From JAVBLG01 sp031553655 (GTDB lineage: Bacteria; Desulfobacterota; Desulfovibrionia; Desulfovibrionales; Desulfovibrionaceae), in the NCBI GenBank assembly GCA_031553655.1, contig JAVBLG010000075.1, positions 29,223 to 93,222 of the forward strand: a stretch of DNA of 64,000 nucleotides, written 5' to 3'. Each line of letters begins with the position of its first letter. Position 1 is the first letter of the stretch. The notes under the pieces were generated by a model, which had not been told where the DNA came from, did not search any database, and was given only the letters and a program-made list of their open reading frames with translations. Shown here one piece after another: positions 14,145 to 21,886 of this stretch. The translations under genes and the position numbers were made by a program.

Positions 14145-16181
14145 GTGTCCGCGCCATCTTACTACATAACAACACCCATTTATTACGTTAACGCCAAACC
14201 GCACCTTGGCCACGCCTATACCACCATTGTGGCCGACGCTTTGGCCCGCTTTCATGCTCTGCTTGGCGACAATACCAGATTTCTTACCGGCACGGACGAG
14301 CATGGGGACAAAATTGTTCAGGCCGCCGAAAAGGCCGGGCTTGAACCTCAGGCTTTTGTGGACAAGGTCAGTTCCGAATTTTTCGCTTTGTGGCCCAAGC
14401 TGGGCATTGCCAATTATCATACTGTGCGCACCACAGACGAAAAGCACAAAAAAATCGTCCAGCAGTTCATGCAGAAGGTTTATGACGCCGGCGACATTTA
14501 CTTCGGCGAGTTCGGAGGCCATTATTGTTATGGCTGCGAGCGCTTTTACACCGACAAGGAACTTGTGGACGGAGTCTGCCCCCAGCATCAAACCAAGCCG
14601 GAATTCATCAGCGAGAAAAACTACTTTTTCCGCATGTCCAAATACCTGCCCTGGCTTATAGAGCATATCAAGGCCAACCCCGATTTTATCCGGCCCGAGC
14701 GCTACCGTTCCGAAACTCTGGCCATGCTTGAAGGCGCGGTGCTTGAAGATTTGTGCATATCCCGGCCCAAATCGCGTCTGACTTGGGGCATTGAGTTGCC
14801 GTTTGACAGTAACTATGTCTGCTATGTGTGGTTTGACGCCCTGCTCAACTATATCAGCGCCCTGAACTGGCCGGACGGAAAGGAATATGCCGATTATTGG
14901 CCGGGCGAGCATTTGGTGGCCAAAGACATTCTTAAGCCGCACGCGGTTTTCTGGCCCGCCATGCTCAAGTCGGCCGGAGAGCCTATCTATAAGCACCTAA
15001 ATGTACACGGCTACTGGCTGATTCGCGATGCAAAGATGTCAAAATCGCTGGGTAATGTGGTCGAGCCTCTGGACATCTGCTCGCGCTTCGGAATTGACCA
15101 GTTCCGCTTTTTCCTGCTGCGCGACATGCATTTCGGATCTGACGCAAGTTTTTCCGAAGAATCACTGGCAAGACGCATCAATTCCGACCTGGCCAATGAT
15201 CTGGGCAATCTTTTCAGCCGCGTATTGTCCATGAATGCTAAATATTTCAATGGAGTAGTTCCAGAAGCCGCCAAGGCCTCGGAAGAAGACGAACTAAATC
15301 TGCTTAATTTGGCCGACTCAGCCTTACGAAATTACGTGGACCTGTTCGGTCGGGTGCGCTTCTCCCAGGCTTTGGAAGCATTATGGGAGCTGGTACGCGC
15401 CCTTAACAAATATGTGGACAGCCGCGCGCCCTGGACCCTGCACAAGAACGGTCAGAACGAACTTCTGGCCACAGTAATGTATACCCTGCTGGAATGCTTA
15501 CTGAAAATAGCCGTATGCCTATGGCCGGTAATGCCCGGAACCTGCAAGGCTATGCTGGAACAGCTTGGCTGCGGCGCAAAATGTCGCCTGGACGAACCGG
15601 TTACGGATCTCATGACCGAAATATCCACTTGGAATCAGCTTGTACCCGGCGATCCGGTTGCCCCTTCGTCTAACCTGTTCCCGCGTATCATGCTGGAAGA
15701 AGCTAAGGCTGAAAGCGGCAAGAATGACGTGGTGAAAAAAGGCAAGGACCAGAAAAAAGCGGCTGCGGCCGATGCTGAAAAAGGCGCTGCGGCCGATAAA
15801 GCCTGCTCCGCCGATTCCAACGCGGCCTGTTCCTGCGGCGACGGAGTTCTGGAAAATATCTCGTTTGACGATTTCAAGCGGGCCGATCTGCGGGTGGGTA
15901 CGGTTGTCGGTTCCGAGCGCCATCCCAATGCCGACAAACTGCTGCTTTTGCGCATTGATTTGGGCGAAGGTCTTCCTCGACAGATTATTTCCGGACTGGC
16001 CGATTTTTATAGCCCGGACGATGTGCTGGGACGGCAGGTTTGCGTAATAGCCAACCTGGCCCCGCGTAAAATACGCGGTCTGGAGTCGCGCGGCATGGTG
16101 CTCACCGCCAAACGGGCCGACGGCGGTCTGGAGCTGATAGCCCCTTCGGGTGTGGTGCCCGCCGGAGAGAAAATATCTTAG
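14145..16181 (+). CDS. metG: Methionyl-tRNA synthetase with C-terminal tRNA-binding domain
   Basis: A 678-residue class I synthetase that charges tRNA-Met. Visible features: YYITTPIYYVNAKPHLGHAYT with the HIGH-type HLGH, a zinc knuckle YCYGCERFYTDKELVDGVCPQHQ (about 125-147), the KMSKS loop DAKMSKSLGNVV near residue 297, and an anticodon-binding helical domain. A Lys/Ala-rich linker (about 525-560) joins a C-terminal Trbp111/EMAP-type tRNA-binding domain (ENISFDDFKRADLRVGTVV to the end) that promotes dimerisation. The start is GTG with AAAGGAG five bases upstream. Length and order match the bacterial dimeric enzyme. A family B element begins at its stop codon. Confidence 0.97.
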   Translation: MSAPSYYITTPIYYVNAKPHLGHAYTTIVADALARFHALLGDNTRFLTGTDEHGDKIVQAAEKAGLEPQAFVDKVSSEFFALWPKLGIANYHTVRTTDEKHKKIVQQFMQKVYDAGDIYFGEFGGHYCYGCERFYTDKELVDGVCPQHQTKPEFISEKNYFFRMSKYLPWLIEHIKANPDFIRPERYRSETLAMLEGAVLEDLCISRPKSRLTWGIELPFDSNYVCYVWFDALLNYISALNWPDGKEYADYWPGEHLVAKDILKPHAVFWPAMLKSAGEPIYKHLNVHGYWLIRDAKMSKSLGNVVEPLDICSRFGIDQFRFFLLRDMHFGSDASFSEESLARRINSDLANDLGNLFSRVLSMNAKYFNGVVPEAAKASEEDELNLLNLADSALRNYVDLFGRVRFSQALEALWELVRALNKYVDSRAPWTLHKNGQNELLATVMYTLLECLLKIAVCLWPVMPGTCKAMLEQLGCGAKCRLDEPVTDLMTEISTWNQLVPGDPVAPSSNLFPRIMLEEAKAESGKNDVVKKGKDQKKAAAADAEKGAAADKACSADSNAACSCGDGVLENISFDDFKRADLRVGTVVGSERHPNADKLLLLRIDLGEGLPRQIISGLADFYSPDDVLGRQVCVIANLAPRKIRGLESRGMVLTAKRADGGLELIAPSGVVPAGEKIS

Positions 16182-16310
16182 CCAAATAGCGTCTTTTGTC
16201 CAATTGGCATCGTCAAGCGGGCTTTTTGCTCAAGTCGAGTATTAGAAAAATACACTCCTTTCGCAAAAAGCCCGCTTTCCTCGCCCTTGGTCAAAAATAC
16301 GCTATTTGGC
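16181..16310. repeat. Family B element, diverged copy between metG and a crp-like gene
   Basis: A 130-base three-tier hairpin filling the convergent gap. The outer stem is GCCAAATAGCG/CGCTATTTGGC (11 bp), the middle stem GCGGGCTTTTTGC/GCAAAAAGCCCGC (13 bp, perfect), and the apical stem GTAT-TAGAAAA-ATAC. The order of parts and the joining sequences (TCGTCA, AGAAAA-TACACTCC, TTCCTCG) match the elements at 60736 and 63246, but nearly every stem pair is different while pairing is kept. It may terminate transcription from both sides. Confidence 0.75.
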
Positions 16311-16311
16311 C

Positions 16312-17010
16312 CTATGCTGTGTCGTTTTCTTCCGAGGCATAGGCCAGCAACGTGGCCACATCGTGAATGCGCAGCTCTTTTTTGCTGTATTCGCCGATTA
16401 CGCCTTCATCGCGCAACCTGCTCAGGGCCTTGTGCAGCGAGCTTCGGTGAATGCCCAGAAGAGCGGCCAGCTCCTGACGGGCCAGGCGCGGCACAATTTT
16501 GCCGTCCACCAGATTGAAAAGATGCATGCTGTATAATGCGCGGCACACATTGGCAAACGAGCTGAAAATGCGCTCGCCGGACAGGTTTACATACAGGATT
16601 CGCAGTTTACGACTGAGCGAATCAAGCATGTTCATGATCAATTCCGGATACTGGCGCGTAAATTCCGTGTTAATCAGCTTTTTTGGAAAAAAAACCGCCT
16701 CGGTACTCTCCATGCAGGTGAACACATAGTTGCGCGTCATCTGGAGCATAGGTATTTCGTTGAACAACGTTCCTCTGCCCATGTATAGATGCGCCCGTTC
16801 CTTGCCGCCGGCCGAGATATTTGAAAGCATTACGCCGCCTCTGCGGATGAAATACATTCCGGTGGCGGCCGAGGCGTGATCGCGTCCCGAAATAACCGCA
16901 CGTGCGGGAAAGGACACCGGAGTGCCCAACGCCAGCACTTTTTCCCAAGGTTTATTCAAATCTATAAGAATAATAGGCAAAAACTCGTCGCCGGCAGGAA
17001 CGGAGCTCAT
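16312..17010 (-). CDS. Crp/Fnr family transcriptional regulator
   Basis: A 232-residue regulator with an N-terminal cyclic-nucleotide-binding-like beta barrel (MYFIRRGGVMLSNISAGGKERAHLYMGRGTLFNEIPML, residues about 50-100) and a C-terminal winged helix. The recognition region is ARQELAALLGIHRSSLHKALSRLRDEGVIGEY. Cysteines for an FNR-type Fe-S cluster are absent at the N-terminus, and the cAMP-binding PRSA-like signature is not obvious, so its effector is unknown. It may control the adjacent MFS/outer-membrane pair, which is transcribed towards it. The start ATG is preceded by AGGA. Confidence 0.85.
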   Translation of the reverse strand: MSSVPAGDEFLPIILIDLNKPWEKVLALGTPVSFPARAVISGRDHASAATGMYFIRRGGVMLSNISAGGKERAHLYMGRGTLFNEIPMLQMTRNYVFTCMESTEAVFFPKKLINTEFTRQYPELIMNMLDSLSRKLRILYVNLSGERIFSSFANVCRALYSMHLFNLVDGKIVPRLARQELAALLGIHRSSLHKALSRLRDEGVIGEYSKKELRIHDVATLLAYASEENDTA

Positions 17011-17062
17011 AAGGACTCCTGTGGGGGGGATTGGCCCCCGGTTTACGCCATGGAACAGGTCT

Positions 17063-17087
17063 GGGCTCCGGCTTCGCGCCGGAGCCC
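17063..17087. terminator. GC-rich hairpin between the MFS gene and the crp-like gene
   Basis: Perfect 10-base arms (GGGCTCCGGC and its complement) around a 5-base loop. The only T-run follows on the plus strand (GTTTTAATTT), where no gene ends. On the minus strand, where the MFS gene stops 32 bases upstream, no T-run follows. It may therefore attenuate rather than terminate, or act in mRNA stability. Confidence 0.4.
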
Positions 17088-17118
17088 GTTTTAATTTATC
17101 AAAATCTTCTTATAGGCT

Positions 17119-18615
17119 TTAAGATATTTCCTCCAACGACTTCCCGCCCGTCCGTTGCCCGAAAAGCAGTAAAAAGGGCACCGGCAAAACAAACAATATC
17201 GCGCAGGTAATGAAAATGGCCGGGATGTCATAATTAATCAAGCCCACCGTTCCACCAAAGGCTGCAAGAACAACTGGAATAACATATTGGAAGCCGGAAA
17301 CGGAAAGTCTGGCCAACCCGTTGTGCGCGCCGGTGGAAGTATTGCGCATATGCGTGGGATAGGACTCCGCCGTGTAGGAAAACAGCATGAAGTTGGAGGC
17401 CATGTTAAACACGCTCAAAATAAATCCACAGGCCGCCACCAGGTAGAAATGGGTGGAAACCTGAGCGAACAGGTAAGCCGCGCAGGCTGACAGGGTAAGC
17501 GTGGCCGCTATGGGCAGCTTGCGTCCGCCCTTGTCGGCTATGAGCGAGGCCAGATAACAGCCTGCGGGCACGCCACAACTGATCAAGGTCATGATGGTAA
17601 GCATGGCGGCATGATCGTAGACCATCAGCGCTTCCCCGGTGGCGGCGTCAATGGCGGCCTTGCCCGTTGCCGGATCGATAACCGGTATGGAGGCCAGCAG
17701 CTTGCCCGTCCAGGAGGTAAAGGTAAATCCGGCCGGAGTCAGGCACAGGAAAAGCAGGGCCAGCAACAATGTACGCCCGATATACTTGCGGGTGAACATA
17801 CCGCCGAGGGTTTCCATAACATTAGATCTGGGGGTCACCTTTCCGGCGGCCTCGGATAAATCAATATTTCGACCAGTTATTTCCAGAATTATCTTTTCAG
17901 CCTCATCCACACGGTTTTGGCTGACCAACCAGCGTGGGGATTCCTTGAGATATTTGAGGGCAACCACAAAGCCAAGCAGGCCAACGCCGCCAAAATAAAA
18001 TACCCAGCGCCAGGCGTCGGGCGACAACGGCACCACCAAGCGGCAGATAAAGGCAATTACCGGCACGGCGCAAAAGCCTACGGCAGCCACAAGTCCCTGC
18101 CACTTACCCCGCGATTCGGCCGGAGCCATTTCCGCTATGTAAGCCTGAGAACATACCATGAGACAAAACACCCCGAAGCCGGTAAGCGAGCGGGCCACAA
18201 TGAACAGAGTAAGGCTCTCTATTGGCAATCCGTTGATTATCGAACATACGGAAAACAACACTATGGCGCATAAAAACGTATTGCGCCTGCCGATGAAATC
18301 GGAGATCACCCCTCCAAGAAAGCCTCCGGAGGTCATGCCGATGAAATACCAGAAAATTATATGGGCCATGGCCTGATTGGACTCGGCTTGGGCCAGCCCC
18401 CACGATTTGAATATGGCCGGGGCGATGAAGCCAAAGTTCCAATTGTCCATCTGTTCAAAAAAATAGGCCATCATTATGATGAAAAAAATGACCTTATGCA
18501 TTCCGGTTACGGCCAACCCGTCAAAATAATTATTCCTGACTCTGGCCCCGGCCGGTGCGCCGGGCGCGGAACCATTATTGGAGACAGCGGCTGAATTTAA
18601 TGTGCCAGCGGACAT
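17119..18615 (-). CDS. Major facilitator superfamily metabolite transporter
   Basis: A 498-residue inner-membrane carrier with about 12 hydrophobic segments. The loop 2-3 signature is FLGGVISDFIGRRNTFLC (G-x3-D-x2-G-R-R), and the family stretch KESPRWLVSQNRVDEAEKII in the central loop is typical of the sugar/metabolite:H+ symporter group. A loop carrying IDPATGKAAIDAATGEALMVYD is unusually polar and repetitive. The start at 18615 has AGGAG six bases upstream; the open frame continues 24 codons further but without a ribosome site. The outer-membrane barrel gene lies 72 bases upstream in the same direction, so the pair may import one compound through both membranes. Substrate unknown. Confidence 0.85.
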   Translation of the reverse strand: MSAGTLNSAAVSNNGSAPGAPAGARVRNNYFDGLAVTGMHKVIFFIIMMAYFFEQMDNWNFGFIAPAIFKSWGLAQAESNQAMAHIIFWYFIGMTSGGFLGGVISDFIGRRNTFLCAIVLFSVCSIINGLPIESLTLFIVARSLTGFGVFCLMVCSQAYIAEMAPAESRGKWQGLVAAVGFCAVPVIAFICRLVVPLSPDAWRWVFYFGGVGLLGFVVALKYLKESPRWLVSQNRVDEAEKIILEITGRNIDLSEAAGKVTPRSNVMETLGGMFTRKYIGRTLLLALLFLCLTPAGFTFTSWTGKLLASIPVIDPATGKAAIDAATGEALMVYDHAAMLTIMTLISCGVPAGCYLASLIADKGGRKLPIAATLTLSACAAYLFAQVSTHFYLVAACGFILSVFNMASNFMLFSYTAESYPTHMRNTSTGAHNGLARLSVSGFQYVIPVVLAAFGGTVGLINYDIPAIFITCAILFVLPVPFLLLFGQRTGGKSLEEIS

Positions 18616-18687
18616 ATGCGCTCCTGCTGTTATTGTTTTATAGGGTATTTCCTCATACCGTACAAGAGGAGACAGAAAACGTCGCAC

Positions 18688-19614
18688 TTACCAGAGCTTG
18701 CCTATCTTAAACTCAAAGCGCACGTTTTCCACCTTGGCGGGGCTTTCGGTATATTGCATAACAGGAAAAAAAGCGCCCACACCCGCCCACATACCCAGCG
18801 GTTCTATGGCCACGTTGACCGAAGGCCCCACAAACCATTCGGTGTAACCGTTGCGCAGATCTCTGGTGCGGCCTCTCACTTCCTTGTCTGAGGCGTTCTG
18901 CCAGATCATGGTGCTTTCAATGCCTATATCAAAATAATCGAACAAATAGCGGGCCTGGGTGTTCCATTGGAACTGGTCACCCAAACGCACGTCCTGGTTA
19001 CCGCGATCAAAACGGGTGTTCCACACGCCTTCGGTTTCAACCTTAATGTCCTTGGTCAGAAATTTACCCACAGCGGCCTGACCGCGAAAACCCCAGACGC
19101 CAAAACCCGGAGGGTTGTCTGTGGTCCAGCCGGCTATGGGCAGCAGAACCGCGGCACTTGCGGAAGCGGTAAAAGGATCGCCCCGGCGCTCGTTCCAAGG
19201 CGACAGGGTGAGCCCCAGAACAGAATCGCCTATGCCGTAAATGTACTGCGGGTCAGGTTCGGGGTTGGTGCGCCGGTTATTGATGTAAGGGGTGGTGGAC
19301 CATATTTCCAGATAATCGGTAATGCCGTAACGTACCTTCAGAAACCAGGCTTGGCTGAAAACGTCGGAACCTTTATAATCGCCAAAGGCGGTCACCTTGT
19401 CGGCGAAGGAAGCATTGATTACGGTAAGCAGAACGCCGTCGGGCATGCTGCCCGCCCCGGCTATGTTAACATTCACCGGAGGGCCGAAAATCATTTTGGA
19501 ACGAGTGCTTTGCTTCTGAGGTGTTCTTTCCTCCTCTGCCGCCGAGGAAGAAGTTTGCGAAGCGAAAATGAGCGCGGCAAGAATGAGAGGGAGGAAGATG
19601 AATCTTATTTTCAT
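18688..19614 (-). CDS. Outer-membrane beta-barrel protein, phenol-degradation MetA-like
   Basis: A 308-residue exported protein with signal peptide MKIRFIFLPLILAALIFASQ and cleavage near SSAAEE. The mature part alternates short amphipathic strands typical of a barrel (for example KVRYGITDYLEIWSTTPYI and TQARYLFDYFDIGIESTMIW). It ends KVENVRFEFKIGKLW; the terminal aromatic residue and alternating strand fit a BAM signal. The pattern resembles the 'MetA-pathway of phenol degradation' transporter-like family. It is encoded upstream of the MFS carrier in the same direction, consistent with an outer-membrane pore for the same substrate. The assignment to a pore is inference. Confidence 0.65.
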   Translation of the reverse strand: MKIRFIFLPLILAALIFASQTSSSAAEEERTPQKQSTRSKMIFGPPVNVNIAGAGSMPDGVLLTVINASFADKVTAFGDYKGSDVFSQAWFLKVRYGITDYLEIWSTTPYINNRRTNPEPDPQYIYGIGDSVLGLTLSPWNERRGDPFTASASAAVLLPIAGWTTDNPPGFGVWGFRGQAAVGKFLTKDIKVETEGVWNTRFDRGNQDVRLGDQFQWNTQARYLFDYFDIGIESTMIWQNASDKEVRGRTRDLRNGYTEWFVGPSVNVAIEPLGMWAGVGAFFPVMQYTESPAKVENVRFEFKIGKLW

Positions 19615-19748
19615 ATTTTATCCCTTGATCGATAGCCTTAAATTGTTGTGTGCAATTGGAACGGCGGGCGTGAACGGCCCATCCGCCAGTGCGGGCATCG
19701 GGAAAATATGGAAAAGCTTCAAATCGTTTTTTATGAAGGCCAGATCTT

Positions 19749-19783
19749 AGAGCATTTTACTAATTCCATTCGCAAAACGCTCT
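19749..19783. repeat. Family A 35-bp palindrome, copy 4
   Basis: A diverged 35-base copy (AGAGCATTTTAC to GCAAAACGCTCT) that overlaps the last bases of the trxB gene on the minus strand, again directly at a 3' end. Confidence 0.8.
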
Positions 19784-20702
19784 AAAGAGTTCTTAAGTAG
19801 CGGTCAGCCATCAGCGCGGCTATGGTTCCGTCAGCCGCCGCTGTTGTGAGCTGCCTGAACTGTTTCACATTGATGTCTCCAGCGGAAAAAACTCCGGGAA
19901 TATTGGTGCGCATATTTTCGTCGGCTTTCATGTATCCGGCGTCGTCAAGGTCCAAAACACCCTTGAACAGCTCTGAATTGGGCAATTGGCCCATAAAAAC
20001 GAAAATACCGTCCACTTCGACTCTGATTTTTTCACCGGTATTTTTATTTTCCAACAGCGCGGCCCTGAGGCTGCCGTTTTCCAGCTCCACGTCCGCAACT
20101 GTGCAACACAGCTGACCGTTGACGTCTTCACAGCAAAGCAGGCGATCCTGGGTTTGTTTTGCCGCAAAAAACCTGTCCATCTGCTCCACCATGGTTATGT
20201 GCGACACACCCAGCTGTTTCAAATAAAGGGCTTCGTCAAAAGCGCTGTTGCCGCCGCCGGCCACAAGCACTTTTTTGTCCTTGTAGGGGGCTCCGTCACA
20301 TATGGCGCAATAATGTACCTGGTCGCATTCGGTGGGCAGATCCAGAGGTATGGGCTTTCTTCCAGTGGCCACAATCACGGTTCCGGCTTCGTAAAGCGCG
20401 TCTTCGGTTTCAATGATTTTAGGCTGAGCCTTAAGATCAAGATTTGTAATTTCGCAGACTTCCTCAACTGTTACGCCAAGGTGATCCACCTGTTCGCGCA
20501 CTTTTTGCATCAATTCCATGCCATGCACTTCAATATAGGAAGGATAATTTTCCACTGTATAGGTGGAATTGGCCAGCCCGCCGGTGATATTGCTCTCAAG
20601 CATCACACAGCTTCTGTTGGCCCTGGCCGCGTATATGGCGGCCGTCATTCCGGCCATGCCGCCGCCGATAATTGCCACATCGAATTTTTTGCGTTCTTTC
20701 AT
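19782..20702 (-). CDS. trxB: Atypical thioredoxin reductase
   Basis: A 306-residue flavoprotein disulfide reductase of the low-molecular-weight TrxB type. FAD is bound by the N-terminal VAIIGGGMAGMTAAIYAARA and the C-terminal GVFSAGDI motif. The redox centre is CAICDG in place of the usual CATCDG. The second dinucleotide site is GGGNSAFDEALYL, but the NADPH 2'-phosphate motif HRRxxxR is absent: the corresponding stretch is MVEQMDRFFAAKQ. This suggests altered nicotinamide specificity (NADH or another donor), as reported for atypical Desulfovibrio reductases. It follows a CPHC thioredoxin 17 bases upstream, so the two form a dedicated pair. Its 3' end overlaps a family A palindrome. Confidence 0.9.
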   Translation of the reverse strand: MKERKKFDVAIIGGGMAGMTAAIYAARANRSCVMLESNITGGLANSTYTVENYPSYIEVHGMELMQKVREQVDHLGVTVEEVCEITNLDLKAQPKIIETEDALYEAGTVIVATGRKPIPLDLPTECDQVHYCAICDGAPYKDKKVLVAGGGNSAFDEALYLKQLGVSHITMVEQMDRFFAAKQTQDRLLCCEDVNGQLCCTVADVELENGSLRAALLENKNTGEKIRVEVDGIFVFMGQLPNSELFKGVLDLDDAGYMKADENMRTNIPGVFSAGDINVKQFRQLTTAAADGTIAALMADRYLRTL

Positions 20703-20719
20703 ACTGCCTCCAGAGCCAA

Positions 20720-21031
20720 TTATCTGGCATTATCAAAGAAGGTTGTCAGTTCGCGCGGATTCATCAGTCCGGTCTTCACAGCCGCTACTTTGCCGTTTTT
20801 CAACACCAAAATAGTGGGCACGCGTTCCACGCCAAGATCGGCCATGGCCTGGGGCTCTTCTTCGCTGTCGAGCTTGAAAAGTGAAGCCTGCGGGCGCTGA
20901 GCGGAAAACTTTTCCATAACCTTTTCCATATTCTTGCAATGCGGGCATAGTTTTTTGGAGCAAAGCAGCACGCCCTGCCCGGAAGAAGCGATTGTTTCTT
21001 TGTAATTTTCGTTGGTTAATTGAGTATACAT
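20720..21031 (-). CDS. trxA: Thioredoxin with CPHC active site
   Basis: A 103-residue thioredoxin-fold protein whose active site is CPHC (LLCSKKLCPHCKNMEKVM), unlike the WCGPC of classical thioredoxins; the CPHC dipeptide is typical of DsbA-like chemistry and usually raises the redox potential. The cis-proline loop is RVPTILVLKNGK. An additional Cys lies five residues before the active site. It has no signal peptide, so it acts in the cytoplasm. It is the first gene of a two-gene unit with the atypical TrxB and starts with AGGAGG about seven bases upstream. Confidence 0.9.
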   Translation of the reverse strand: MYTQLTNENYKETIASSGQGVLLCSKKLCPHCKNMEKVMEKFSAQRPQASLFKLDSEEEPQAMADLGVERVPTILVLKNGKVAAVKTGLMNPRELTTFFDNAR

Positions 21032-21316
21032 AAATTTTATCCTCCTAATTCAGCGTATTTTGTCCGCCGCAAATCGCCGCATATGATGTCGGCGGGCGGA
21101 ACCCGACCGACGCGGTTTGACGGCTCACAGGCTCGCGGTCGCGACTACCGTCGCCTTTAAGGGCATGGGGCGGAACGGTTTAAATCTGACCTTATAGTTC
21201 TTTTATTCACATATTTCGTCTTTTAATGTCGCGTACACGACGTTTTTCAATTTTTTTTCATGCGATTAAATCCGCATGGCGAAGCAAGAAGCAAACTCTG
21301 CCGGGAGGGCAAAACA

Positions 21317-21613
21317 ATGAAACACCGTCCTGTAATTTGTATTTTGGACGACGACAAAGACCGCTGCCTGCGTGAAGAACGTGCTCTGGATGCCGCTATC
21401 AAGGCAAAAAAACTGGAAGTTTCGGGAATGTCCAATTTCGGACCCAATCATCTGGCCCGCACCGGACTTGAAATTTTTCCGGCCATTGAAGTGGATGGAG
21501 TATATTTCACTCCCAAAAACAGCGGCCGGGAACTTGTATATGAAGATCTGTGCGATTTTTTGGACATGCTGACGCGCAGGAAGCTTATCGGCGGCTCGGA
21601 GATGCCTTGCTGA
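21317..21613 (+). CDS. Small thioredoxin-fold-like protein 1
   Basis: A 98-residue protein I do not recognise by name. A strand (PVICILDDDKD), a long helix, and the block GLEIFPAIEVDGVYFTPKNSGREL, in which 'PAIEVDG' resembles the cis-Pro strand of glutaredoxin/thioredoxin folds, suggest a redox-type fold. There is no CxxC motif. It resembles the protein at 23461-23751 (GVQSGMVAVEVDGSIVWAGKEL at the same place), so the two probably are paralogues flanking the sulfatase-fold gene. Start at the ATG with GGAGG eight bases upstream; a longer in-frame ATG at 21260 lacks a ribosome site. Confidence 0.55.
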   Translation: MKHRPVICILDDDKDRCLREERALDAAIKAKKLEVSGMSNFGPNHLARTGLEIFPAIEVDGVYFTPKNSGRELVYEDLCDFLDMLTRRKLIGGSEMPC

Positions 21614-21673
21614 CCAGGGCATAAAATTGAAGCGATTAAATAGGCATTTTGTTCAAAAAATAATTATTTGCGC

Positions 21674-21699
21674 AAAACGTCGCACAAAAGACGTTTTTT
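21674..21699 (+). terminator. Intrinsic terminator upstream of the sulfatase-fold gene
   Basis: Arms AAAACGTC (21674-21681) and GACGTTTT (21690-21697) with an eight-base loop run into a T-tract. It lies 60 bases after the small thioredoxin-fold-like gene and separates it from the next gene. Confidence 0.6.
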
Positions 21700-21815
21700 G
21701 AGGACTGAAGCGTTTAATATCGCTTTTAAGGGCATAATATTCGGGCGGAAAAATTACTTTTTTCACAATCGGAGCGGCCGTATAAACAGCCGCCGATGTA
21801 ACTACACATCCGACA

Positions 21816-21871
21816 AACCCCGTCAGACGGGGTTGCCGTCAAACCTCGGGACTTTCACCACGAAGCGTCCC
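21816..21871 (+). promoter_or_regulatory. Structured leader of the sulfatase-fold gene
   Basis: Two stems precede the ribosome site: AACCCCGT/ACGGGGTT (21816-21834) and CGGGAC/GTCCCG (21847-21852 with 21866-21871). The second ends 15 bases before the start codon, next to the GGAGG. This could be a cis-acting regulatory leader, but it matches no riboswitch class I recognise. Confidence 0.35.
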
Positions 21872-21886
21872 GAACCGGAGGGCTTT

